Origin: Ligula intestinalis
Taxonomy: Eukaryota > Platyhelminthes > Cestoda > Diphyllobothriidea > Diphyllobothriidae
Assembly: GCA_036362985.1 (NCBI GenBank)
Contig: JAYGXS010000004.1
Coordinates: 43,745,462-43,809,461, forward strand
Direction: 5' to 3'
DNA: 64,000 nt
Shown: one piece after another, positions 12,736-21,640 of the stretch
How positions within the stretch are numbered: position 1 is the stretch's first letter
Layout: the number at the start of each line of letters is the position of its first letter
Notes under the pieces: model-generated
Database searches by the model: none
Seen by the model: the letters and a program-made list of their open reading frames with translations, nothing else
What the model was told of the DNA's origin: nothing
Made by a program: the position numbers and the translations under genes

Positions 12736-14725
12736 ATGGCCGAACGAGCCCGCGACCACAAAGCGAAACGAGAGGCAGCATTGGAAATGAAGTTTCGCAA
12801 GCTACCTCTTCCGATTTCATCCGAAGATGACAAATTGGTGCACAATCTGTCGTCCAAGAAGCTCACGGAAGAACAAATGCAGGTGTTAAGGCATGAAGCT
12901 TCATTCAACACAGCTGATGCCAGACCGGCCAACATGGTTGCTGCTGTAGAATCAATTCTGAGCCAAGCAGAAGCAACAGACGAAACGAAAAACCTCATAC
13001 GTCATCAGGTGTCGTCCCTCCTCATGGCACATCGACCACGTGACGCTCTCTCCAAGGTCGAACGTAAGGCACTTAGAGAACTCAGAACCGACAATGACCT
13101 CGTTATCGTGCCGGCGGACAAGGGGCGGTCTACTGTCGTATTGGACAGGACAGATTACATTCACAAAGCTCAGGCTTTGTTGGACGAGCTTCAGTCCATA
13201 GTCCCGTGCAAATCCGAACCCATGAAAACGCTGACATGCGAGATCAACATAACGCTGTTGGCAATGGAGAACTCAGGTGCAATATCACCTACTGATCGAC
13301 GCATGGTGAGAGCGCAAGAAACGGTCCTGGCCCGCTTCTATGGTCTCCGGAAGGTGCACAAAGAGAGAGCACCACTCCAGCCAATTGTATCTCTCAAAGG
13401 AACTCCAACCTACGGACTGGCAAAGTGGCTGTTCCGACGGCTCAAATTCTTGACCGCTGATTCAGACACAACAGTCAGGTCGTCAACACAATTCTTGGAG
13501 AAACTTAAAGCGGTAAGTCTCCAGCCAAAGGATATCATGGTTTCCTTAGATGTCACGTCCCTTTTTACTTCTATTCCACAGGACCTGGACGTCGAGACTA
13601 TCCAACTACTCCTACGAGAGAAATACGATGAAACGGAGAATCGCCTCGGGCACGCTCATATCCTCCAGCTCCTGAAGTTCTGCCCGAAGACGTACTTCCT
13701 TCAACGGAACTATCTATGAGCAGGTGAAGGGCACGCCTATGGGTTCGCCTATTTCCGGACTCATAGCAGAGGCGGTCCTGCAACGGCTGGAGTCGCTGGC
13801 TTTCCGACACTACAGAACGAAACTCTGGGCTCGGTTTGTGGACGACACGTTCGTCGTTATTGAGCGGAATCAGGTGCTGACATTCAAAAAAACGTCTAAA
13901 CACCGTCTTTCCGGGCATTCAATTTACGATAAAGAAAGAAGTAAACAACCAACTAGCCTTCCTGAATATCCTCGTTTGCCGCGAAGACGATGGTGGCCTA
14001 AAAAATAAGTGTTTAGAAAAGCAACCAACACTATGCAAGTCCTGAACTACAACAGCAACCATCCAATTGGTCACAAATGCAGCTGCGTAAAAGCGCTATT
14101 CCGGCGCGTCGAGACGCATTGCAGCGAGGTGGAAGACAAAATTGCTGAATTACAATATGTTCGACAGGTACTGAGAGCGAATGGATACCCGCACAATTTT
14201 GTCAACCAGTGCATTCGCAAACGAGAGACGAAGCCACGTCCAACTGGTCCAAACGTTTGGCGAGCTCTTCCGTACGTGAAGAATATATCGGAAGCGGTCA
14301 GCCGTCTACTCACCCCACTTGGAGTTGTAGTTGCACACAGGCCCCAAGCAACCATCGGACGCCGGGTCATGAGGCCGAAAGACACACTTCCACGGCAGGA
14401 AACGGCTGGAGTCGTTTACCGGATCTGGTGTAGTTTTGGACAAAGCAACTACGTCGGAGAAACCGGGAGATTACTCCAGACGCGAATGGCCGAGCATTCA
14501 GCGGCGGTGAGGAAGGAAGACGTCAACTCCCAGGTTGCAGTTCATTCAATGGGACCCAGCCATATTTTCAAGTTTGACGAGGCCAAAATCCTCGCAAGAG
14601 TGGACAACCACGTGAGCCGCGAGCTGCTCGAGTCAAGGTTCTCAGGCCACCAGTCCATCAACAAGCGCAACGATTTGGCGTTCCCATACGGTGTACTGAG
14701 AAATTTCCTGAGCAAAAAAAATCAT
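12736..14725 (+). pseudogene. Penelope-like polyprotein, family A (RT + GIY-YIG), interrupted
   Basis: Penelope-type RT linked to a C-terminal GIY-YIG endonuclease. The first frame (12,736-13,719) gives a charged N-terminus, then VIVPADKGRSTVV, RFYGLRKVHK and SLDVTSLFTSIPQDL. A 2-bp loss near 13,698, relative to the inverted arm, shifts the frame. The second frame (13,724-14,008) has GTPMGSPISG and the catalytic RFVDD. After a shift in an A-run near 13,888 and another near 14,000, the third (14,009-14,725) has the endonuclease: GVVY...NYVGETGRLLQTRMAEH near 14,404-14,500. PLE-B then interrupts the gene inside an A-run, and the missing C-terminus resumes at 18,052. Confidence 0.9.
14715..14725 (+). 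repeat. target-site duplication of PLE-B, left
   Basis: AAAAAAAATCA at 14,715-14,725 is repeated at 18,041-18,051. Removing one copy and the DNA between them restores continuity of the PLE-A sequence, judged against the family copies at 1.4 and 1.8 kb. Confidence 0.85.
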
Positions 14726-14865
14726 TCCCCCATTCCCAAGACTAAGTTGATAAGAACGATAATTAATTGATTGCTTGTCACCCTGTACCTTCCCCTTCCA
14801 TATAAATGTAATGGCCCGAAGAGAATTTATCGAAAGTATACGTATGCTCGCCAACTGTCCTTCTG
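14726..14865 (+). repeat. left pseudo-LTR of PLE-B
   Basis: Starts with TTCCCCCATTCCCAAGACTA, which is also the very end of the PLE-B ORF (near 17,390), and continues through a TATA-like TCCATATAAATG (14,797-14,808). Then comes a short CCGAAGAGAATTTATCGAAAG motif, a diverged form of the CCTGATGAGAATTATCGAAA motif seen at 17,862. The TATA-like box just upstream of the ORF would fit an internal promoter; that role is inferred. Confidence 0.75.
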
Positions 14866-14874
14866 AATTATCGA

Positions 14875-17409
14875 ATGGGGATTTTCGCAACGTTAAAGCA
14901 GTCCAAGGATCCCGCGGTGTTAAAAGCACTCAATGGGTACCTGCGTTTCAACACCAAGCTTGCAGAGGCGAAGGTTCTGGCCAAGTTTATTGGGGACTGT
15001 ATGGAAAGAAATGAGTATCCAAATGAATACTGGAGAGCTCTGCGTCGCAATCGTACTGCTATCACTACTGACACCTTAAGAAGATATGCTGAAAACCAGT
15101 TAGAAAGCACTCGGATAAAGATGGGAGAACTAGAGCGTCACGTGTGCCAGCGCGCTGCCGTTCTGGACGCCCTCAATGACGAAGAAAGGCGAGACTTCAT
15201 CAACTACACAAAGATCATAGAAACGAAACGGGGAGAAGCAAAAAGATCGTCACTACTACAAAGGGTGCACGAAAGGAAACCCCAAGCAAGACTGCCTAAA
15301 GACCCAGATCGGTACGTATACAATCATTCCTCTTTGACGCTTGATAAGACAACAGTTGAGGCATTATCTCTTGGCACAAAATTCTGCATACCTGCTCGAA
15401 GAGTTAATCAGTTAGAATTGGAAACACAGTTTGAAAACCTGTTTAACCAAACTTACGAATTAAAGCCTATCTCAACTGAAAGTATCCAGCATTTAAAATC
15501 GACACTGGTGAATTGTAGTTACCAGTATTTGAATCAGAGACCAATCAGTCGCGGAGTGCTGTCAAAAGCACACATGGAGAAGTTAAAGCAGTTGCGAGAA
15601 AATAAAGACATCCTGATTACTAGACCTGATAAAGGAGCAGGTGTCGTCGTAATGAATAGGTCGGATTACCTTCAAAAAATGCATACTATCTTGTCAGACC
15701 AGACGAAGTTTAAGAAAGTAGACAAAGAGAAGGATCGCACGGATGAAGTAGAGGCACACTTGACTAACTGCCTAAGAAGACTCCAAACGGCAGGTTTCAT
15801 AAGTGACCGTGACCTCGAACGTCTCCGGCCAGTAGGTACGCATATCCCTCGCCTGTATGGCCTCCCAAAAATCCACAAGGATGGCCTGCCGGTTCGTCCG
15901 ATCTTGGAAATGCGTAGCTCGCCCTACCATACGATAGCCAAGTGGTTAGCGGATAAACTCAAACCGCTGCAGCAGCAACTAGCACCACGGAGCTATCAAG
16001 ACACGTTCACATTTATTGACGACATCAGGGACATAAACCTAAATGGCATGATGATGCTCTCCTTAGACGTCTCGTCGCTATTTACGAACGTCCCGGTCGT
16101 GGAAACAGTAGATTACATCTGCGACTTCCTATTGACGAATCAGACAGAAGTAGGAATTCCAATAGAAGCCCTGAAAGAACTTCTACTAAAATGCACATTA
16201 AATGTGCAGTTCCTTTTTCATAACCAACTATATCGACAGATAGACGGCATCACCATGGGCTCCCCCCTTGGGCCTCTCCTAGCAAATATCTTCATGGGCA
16301 AGCTGGAAAAGTTTCAACTTAGCGACCAGATTCATGAATTTAAACACTACGGTCGCTATGTCGATGATATCTTTGCTATCGCTCCAGCAGACACCAATAT
16401 AGACTCGCTTCTAAATACTGTCAACCAAGCACACCCCTCCATAAAGTTCACATTTGAGATGGAAACGGCAGGTTCGCTTCCGTTCTTGGACGTTCTCCTA
16501 AGCAGACGACCTGATGGTAGCCTCCGAAGGAGCGTTTATAGAAAGAAAACCTGGTCCGGACAGTACATGAACTTTCATAGTTTCGTACCCATCCAGCAGA
16601 AGCGTAATCTAGTCCGCTGCTTAACGCAAAGGGCTAGAAAAATCTGCTCGGACGATACTATCGAAAGAGAGCTCACGAAGATCCAGGACCTGCTTCGAGA
16701 GAACGGGTACCCTGACAAGTTTATTCAGAAGAAAATGATGGAGAGAGAACGCAAACCCCTAACACCCACCGTGGAAAAGAAGACCCTTTTCCTCAAAGTC
16801 CCCTTTCAAGGGGACGCAGCAAGTGAACTGTTAAGCCGACGCCTTAACCAAGCCGTATCACGAACCTTCCCAGCGTCGAAAGTTCGGGTGTTATTCTCAA
16901 CAAACCCGGTCCTACACGGCGAAGGTAAGGATAAGCTGCCAACCCAGACCACTTCCATATGCATCTACTCATTTACTTGTTCCTGTGGAGCAGGTTGCAT
17001 AGGTCGCACGAGCCGGCGCTTATCCAAGAGGATACGGGAGCATCTGCCAGCCTTGCTTAACAAAGGCGAAGTCAGGAACAGCAACAGTTCCATTCTTGCT
17101 CATATGATGGACTCTGGACACCGTTTTGACCCGAACGAAGCCTTTAAGGTGATCTACAAGGTCTCACCAGATTACCCGAAGTCCCTGGGTCAACGGCTGC
17201 TGGCAACAGCGGAGGCAACGGCCATTCGCCTGATGAAGCCGGTGTTGTGCGCACAGAAGAACTTTCTTCAGGCCCCAAGCCTAGCATGGCCAACGGCCGC
17301 AGAACTACCAGCATTTTCCACCCGTTCTTTCCTCCCTGCCTCTCCTAATTACCCTGTCACTACCCCCTTTTTATCAACCCAAACCCCAAGCCCCCATTCC
17401 CAAGACTAA
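14875..17409 (+). CDS. Penelope-like reverse transcriptase / GIY-YIG endonuclease, family B
   Basis: An uninterrupted 844-codon frame of the length expected for PLE proteins. N-terminal ~240 residues: basic, helical. RT from about 240 to 560: RPDKGAGVVVM, YGLPKIHKDGLPVRPI, LSLDVSSLFTNVP (~393), ITMGSPLGPLLANIFMG (~460) and the catalytic RYVDD (~493). A linker leads to the GIY-YIG domain at ~695-725 (IYSFTCSCGAG...IGRTSRRLSKRIREH). The protein would prime reverse transcription at a nick cut by its own nuclease. Oddity: the two signature motifs read CIY and CIG where the 55.4-kb copy has GIY and YIG, so the nuclease may be weakened. The last codons lie in the right pseudo-LTR. The first in-frame ATG after the left repeat was taken as start. 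Confidence 0.92.
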   Translation: MGIFATLKQSKDPAVLKALNGYLRFNTKLAEAKVLAKFIGDCMERNEYPNEYWRALRRNRTAITTDTLRRYAENQLESTRIKMGELERHVCQRAAVLDALNDEERRDFINYTKIIETKRGEAKRSSLLQRVHERKPQARLPKDPDRYVYNHSSLTLDKTTVEALSLGTKFCIPARRVNQLELETQFENLFNQTYELKPISTESIQHLKSTLVNCSYQYLNQRPISRGVLSKAHMEKLKQLRENKDILITRPDKGAGVVVMNRSDYLQKMHTILSDQTKFKKVDKEKDRTDEVEAHLTNCLRRLQTAGFISDRDLERLRPVGTHIPRLYGLPKIHKDGLPVRPILEMRSSPYHTIAKWLADKLKPLQQQLAPRSYQDTFTFIDDIRDINLNGMMMLSLDVSSLFTNVPVVETVDYICDFLLTNQTEVGIPIEALKELLLKCTLNVQFLFHNQLYRQIDGITMGSPLGPLLANIFMGKLEKFQLSDQIHEFKHYGRYVDDIFAIAPADTNIDSLLNTVNQAHPSIKFTFEMETAGSLPFLDVLLSRRPDGSLRRSVYRKKTWSGQYMNFHSFVPIQQKRNLVRCLTQRARKICSDDTIERELTKIQDLLRENGYPDKFIQKKMMERERKPLTPTVEKKTLFLKVPFQGDAASELLSRRLNQAVSRTFPASKVRVLFSTNPVLHGEGKDKLPTQTTSICIYSFTCSCGAGCIGRTSRRLSKRIREHLPALLNKGEVRNSNSSILAHMMDSGHRFDPNEAFKVIYKVSPDYPKSLGQRLLATAEATAIRLMKPVLCAQKNFLQAPSLAWPTAAELPAFSTRSFLPASPNYPVTTPFLSTQTPSPHSQD

Positions 17410-17432
17410 GTTGATTAGAACGATAATTGATT

Positions 17433-17935
17433 GATTCAGAAGATGAATTGGCGAACATACGTTTGTTTTCGATAATTCTCATCAGGCCTTTACATTTATA
17501 GGGTGGATGCCAAAGGTGGATGCCAAAGAGGCCTTCCGAGTTATCTACAAGGTACCATCAAGCTACTCAAAATTTCTTGGACAGCGTCTCTTGGCTACGG
17601 CAGAAGCGGCCGCAATCAGGCTACGCCGACCCATCCTTTGCGCCCAAAAGAATTTGGTCGCGGCACCACAGTTACCATGGTCAAAAGCTGCTAATCCAAC
17701 AGCCAGCGGCTTAACACCTCAACCGACTACCAGCTCCCCCTAACGCGGATCAAATGTTGACCCCGTTTTGACCCCCCATTCCCCCTCCCCTGACAACCAT
17801 CCTTCCTTTTTTCTACTAACCCGCATAGTCAATTTACTTAATTACCCTATAAATGTAAAGGCCTGATGAGAATTATCGAAAAAAAACGTATGTTCGCCAA
17901 TTCATCTTCTGAATTTTTCAATGGGAATTTTCGAA
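17433..17935 (+). mobile_element. Penelope-like fold-back fragment (B2) inside PLE-B
   Basis: The insert starts with an inverted pseudo-LTR piece (17,437-17,501, minus) that matches 17,845-17,915 on the plus strand with about two mismatches. A C-terminal coding fragment follows (17,507-17,743: KEAFRVIYKVPSSYSKFLGQ ... ATAEAAAIRLRRPILCAQKN), homologous to the end of the PLE-B ORF but clearly diverged. A C-rich UTR and the sense pseudo-LTR end it. It is thus a 5'-truncated copy of a related subfamily with an inverted 5' end. Confidence 0.8.
17844..17895 (+). promoter_or_regulatory. TATA-like box and hammerhead-like motif in PLE-B type pseudo-LTR
   Basis: CCCTATAAATG is followed by CCTGATGAGAATTATCGAAA. 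CTGATGA (17,863-17,869), a 2-bp stem with a four-base loop, and GAAA (17,878-17,881) occur in the order of a hammerhead core, with ACGT shortly after. Related strings occur at 14,813, 17,985, 52,251 and 60,833. No proper stem I could be drawn, so activity as a single unit is doubtful; PLE ribozymes are known to need dimers. Confidence 0.4.
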
Positions 17936-18040
17936 AATTAATTGATTGCTTGTCACCCTGTACCTTCCCCTTCCATATAAATGTAATGGCCCGAAGAGAA
18001 TTTATCGAAAGTAAACGTATGCTCGCCAACTGTCCTTCTG

Positions 18041-18245
18041 AAAAAAAATCAGTCACGTGGGAAGGACTGGGCGCAAATCTGACGACAGCGGGCGTAATTT
18101 TCGAGCAATTATCAAACCTGCATTCGACGCGGACAAGAACGCTGTTGCAATTGAGGAGCAATCACCGGACCAATTAAGACCTCCAGTGGTGGCTACAGGA
18201 ACGGACAATTATAGTACGCATGCGGGTAACCACGGTGAACTATAA
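18041..18245 (+). pseudogene. C-terminal end of the PLE-A ORF, downstream of PLE-B
   Basis: After the second AAAAAAAATCA the family A frame resumes (GRTGRKSDD) and runs to a stop at 18,243-18,245, ending STHAGNHGEL, which parallels THANDRYAL at 2,017. It proves that family A was present before the PLE-B insertion. Confidence 0.85.
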
Positions 18246-18395
18246 ATACCGTGCAATCTGTGCATGTATCACCCTTATCTGCGCATGTCTCAGACCTGTT
18301 TACGATTATCTATGACTAAGGATTCCCGACGGAATCCGAAACGTCAGGAAATTAAAGTTCTTGGTCCAGTGATCGCATCTTCTTCTTCGGATCCT
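18246..18395 (+). mobile_element. PLE-A 3' UTR with hammerhead-like hairpin
   Basis: Contains a perfect 7-bp hairpin (18,321-18,327 with 18,332-18,338, loop CGAC) followed by GAAACGTCAGG. Stem II and GAAA of a hammerhead are kept, but the preceding ATGACTAA is a poor CUGANGA box. The element ends with TTGGTCCAGTGATCGCATCT and CTT repeats, the shared family A terminus. Confidence 0.7.
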
Positions 18396-19139
18396 CTGTT
18401 GTGTTCTTCCCATTATAGTAGTCCCGCTTCCTGATTTTTTCACTGTTTAAAGCACTTCGGAGAGAGCAAGACACAATCTCGTGGGCATTTGAGGCTACCT
18501 CAGCTCAGCCAGAAATTATAAACTATTTTGTGACGCAGAGTGGGGCTAGGTTGCCACACGGGATATCCAATCAGCCTATTCAATTACAGTTTTGCTCGCC
18601 TTCCCATAGAGAAACGGGTGAGGAACCGTGCCCTAAACAACTGCAGGTTCTCATATTGTCTGCAGTTGGTTGCGGCTCGGAGACTGCAAAACCACAAAAT
18701 TTAATGAAAACAACTCCAATCGCCATCATTTTCCGGATTGCTCGGAAAAGCTGGCCCATATTAGCAGCCTGGGAAGTTTGGTACTTGTAAGATAATCCAA
18801 GAAGCTATCGGCCAGCATGGAGAATGGTGCACTTCGCTGTTCTCAGTAAAATCGGTTCTCCGAGCACCACTACCTGCAAAAGTTTGTTTACGGCCACACC
18901 TTTTCTCGGTGCCGTTGCAAAAAGTTAGAATCTTTGAGATTCGAGACGAAATCACCGAATGCCTGCACTATCTGCTGCAGAACCCCAACGACATATTGAC
19001 GACCCAGCACCTACTTCTTTGAAAACCGAAGTCACCACTATTATAAACGCTTCAAATGCTCTGGAATGAAGAATTGTGATGAGACGAAGATCAAATTTCA
19101 AATGAGGATGGGTATGCCTTCTTGGGGTCTGCGCCGAAC

Positions 19140-20340
19140 GCGGATAAACTTGTTGTTCTAAGATTCTTCAACGTCCACGTCGGGAATACTTAGTTGTGCG
19201 AGGGGGATTGTAGGACCCCACAGTCTTGGCGCCGATGCCGTTCCAGCTGATATCTACAAGCCCGATGGCCACTTTACTATTAAACAACGCTGAAAACTCT
19301 TCCAAGTGATGCGGCGCCAAGGACAGGTCGTTTAGGAGTTCATAGATGCAACAGTCGTCCATCTTTACGCGTAGAAAGGTAAATGGCAACCTAATGAAAT
19401 CACAGGGAATTCCTGATCCTCAACATCGTCAAGAAAACCTTTGCACGAATTCTTCTCAACCATCTGCATGACCACCTCAAGCAGAGATCACATCCAAAAA
19501 GCAAGCGGTTACCGACGGTACCCTGGAACAACTGACATTCCATTTAACTTTATCATCTACAAGAGAAGTGGCATGAGAAGCTGCCCTTGTGCGGCTGAAG
19601 GATTTGAAACAGTGAATCAGAATGAAGTTTAAAAAATTATACAAAAATACAGCTGTCCTGAGCGGTACGCGCAGATGGTGTGTCAGCTCCACGTTAGAAT
19701 GATGGCGTGTCCTTCTGACAATGGGTTGGTATCCAGAATTATCGCACTGACAAGTGGATTGAAGCAGAGCTGTTTTCTCTCTCCCAGTAACAATTTTTTG
19801 CCATACGAATGGACGTCTACCGCGTTAAGCACTCTGATATTTGCATCACCTAAAGAACAGACGGAAACTTTATCAGTGAGCGGTGTATGCGGCCGCCAAC
19901 GCGTGTGTCTATGACCAATGTTCACGACCAGCTCTTCGGGAGTCACTGTGGCCCCAAGAGCACGTTGGAAAAGGACATAGGAAGGAGCATGGACCTCTCT
20001 ACCGCCGATTTCCCCAATTTGGCCTGACAACTAACACAAACAAAGGGCGGTTATGCATTAACCGTCAGCCCAATAGAAATGAAACGATCCTCGCGTGAAA
20101 CGCGGGATCTCTAAGGCAAGCCATACAACCGCAATTATCCATGTGGAATTGCTGCGCACAACTGAATCACGAACTAAAGATGCGTCAAGCTGATTTCCTG
20201 TTAACAGTCCTACACGGCACGAACCATTGGATCACGTATTTGACTCAAATCAGTAAACTAAGTCTTTTCCATATCAGATGCCTGCACAGAATACCGGAGC
20301 GAAAATGGCAGGACAGGATACTGTAAAAAAGAGTTGACCA
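19140..20340 (+). pseudogene. RTE-type LINE ORF remnant: endonuclease end fused to RT
   Basis: DKLVVLRFFNVHVG (19,142 on) corresponds to the LGDFNARVG block of the endonuclease. About 80 bp later DAVPADIYKPDG corresponds to the start of RT, so several hundred codons are missing by internal deletion. RT blocks continue: RRQGQVV-EFIDATVVHLY (19,312-19,375), GYRRYPGTTDIPFNF (19,508), VCQLHVRMM (19,681), FGLTTNTNK (20,020) and the C-terminal ISKLSLFHIRCLHRIPERKW (20,249). Each matches the family order; none share one frame for long. Confidence 0.65.
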
Positions 20341-20399
20341 GAATCCCTTGTATCAAAATCATGTTGAGGCATGTGCAATTTCACTGAAGCAACCAACAA

Positions 20400-20837
20400 T
20401 TGGGAATGGACTGTAAACGATTACCCAGACGACTCGTCTACGGAGATGTCGTTGCGAATGTTTGTCAACACGAAAGACAAAAAATGGATTTTCCAGAACA
20501 CTCCCTACCCACTGCAAGTTATCCACAGAGCACCGTACCAAGGACAGACCAGTCTGCAGAAAAGTATAGAACATCAGCGCCGCAATCTACAGATATAAAG
20601 AAACATACGCTTTGGAGCGAAAATAACAGAAGCGCTTTGAATTCAGACCGCCAACGTGCAAATCTTCCGAATATGCCCACGCTGTCAATGCAGCTTCTGT
20701 TTGCACATCGCCACTCCGAACACCTTGAGCCAAAATGCAACAACACTTTAATGGCATCAAATTGTACAACGACAGTCAATCCTGCGGTTGCCCCCTGTCC
20801 GATGCTGTGGTCACCGACACCTCCCTTTCTACGATAA
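20400..20837 (+). pseudogene. LINE C-terminal region with C2H2-like motif
   Basis: KRLPRRLVYGDVVANV near 20,410 continues the connection region of the same LINE. In another frame ICPRCQCSFCLH near 20,668 retains the CxxC half of a C2H2 finger, as such elements often carry at the end of the RT protein. The matching His pair is not convincing. Confidence 0.45.
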
Positions 20838-20889
20838 CATCGCGTTGGACAACGCGGTTACCACAACGGACATCGCTTGTCACATTCAT

Positions 20890-20930
20890 ACCACCACCAC
20901 CACCACCACCACCACCACCACCACCACCAC
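20890..20930. repeat. (ACC)n microsatellite
   Basis: About 14 uninterrupted ACC units. They create spurious Pro- and Thr-rich (plus strand) and Gly-rich (minus strand) frames that should not be annotated as genes. Confidence 0.95.
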
Positions 20931-21572
20931 AACCACCGCCCTTTTCATCAGAGAGGTACAATCGAGTCTAGTCTGACTTATTTCGAATGCGCATTCAGCT
21001 AACGCCTTGGTGTAATCGGTTATTTTCTAATTTATAGCACACATACTGACCGCATTGCCCTTGCGCATTCACAAACTCCATGAACCTACTCAGTCATCTA
21101 CTGCTCCATAACCACAGAATTCAGTGCACTGCCGACACACCTACAGCACACCCACCAGCAGGTTCATCGTTGATCCTCCCGACAGGCATGAGCAGAACCA
21201 GCATCACCAGCATCGTCGACGCAGCATCTCCAAAATATTCTGCCCCATTGCCACCGCACATGCATATCGCGCATCGGCCTAGTGGGCACTAGCGAATACC
21301 TGCGGAGTGACTTGTGAACCAGTGACCGGGCCGAGACATACTGTGCACGCAACACTACAGTTAACCACCGCCAGTTTTGCACACTGCCACGCTCCTTGAC
21401 GCCAGCACCAACGTCAAACCTAGTCATGCCAAACACCAAGTAACAAGTGGTTGCAGTCAGCATCTCTCATGTGAGTGGGATGTACGCTGCACCTATGCAC
21501 TGACCCTGAGACTGCAACGGTGCGCTAAGTGCCATGGTCTGAAAGGCTGCCAACTGACATATACCACAGGTT

Positions 21573-21640
21573 GAGAAGAAGAAGACGACTCGATCGCTGG
21601 GACAATACATTTATACTTTTTTATCATCGGTACCTACACT
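21573..21640 (+). repeat. isolated PLE-A-type terminus
   Basis: GAGAAGAAGAAGACGACTCG then ATCGCTGGGACAATACATTTAT is the reverse complement of the family A end (ATAAATGTATTGTCCCAGTG near 23,583). It marks the border of the preceding LINE; the coding part is absent. Confidence 0.55.

Larger units (their letters stand above)
14726..18040 (+). mobile_element. Penelope-like element, family B, nearly full length
   Basis: A 3.3-kb PLE flanked by an 11-bp target duplication, with direct terminal repeats (pseudo-LTRs) and one long intact ORF. The repeats differ at about one position in the 97 bp compared (14,767-14,863 with 17,942-18,038), indicating a young insertion. Its right repeat was later split by another PLE fragment (17,433-17,935). 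It sits in sense orientation inside PLE-A. Confidence 0.9.
17387..18040 (+). repeat. right pseudo-LTR of PLE-B, split by an insertion
   Basis: The repeat begins at CCCCCATTCCCAAGACTAAG inside the ORF end and runs to 17,432. It resumes at about 17,936 with AATTGATTGCTTGTCACCCT and ends in CCAACTGTCCTTCTG at 18,040, matching 14,726-14,865. AATTGATTG borders the insert on both sides, a likely 9-bp target duplication. Confidence 0.8.
18430..21572 (+). mobile_element. decayed RTE-type LINE (EEP endonuclease, RT, zinc-finger-like tail)
   Basis: Scattered blocks in several frames match the endonuclease/RT proteins abundant in flatworm genomes. Stops and indels are everywhere. The 5' boundary (about 18,430) is uncertain. 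The 3' boundary is set by the PLE-type end starting at 21,573. The internal (ACC)n run at 20,890-20,930 lies in the low-complexity stretch between RT and the end. Confidence 0.6.

Noticed and set aside
18311..18350. Calling the PLE-A 3' hairpin an active hammerhead
   Set aside because: Stem II and GAAA are excellent, but the CUGANGA box reads ATGACTAA and no stem I can be drawn.
20735..20976. Pro-rich and Thr-rich frames (and a Gly-rich one on the other strand)
   Set aside because: They are translations of the (ACC)n microsatellite inside a dead LINE.
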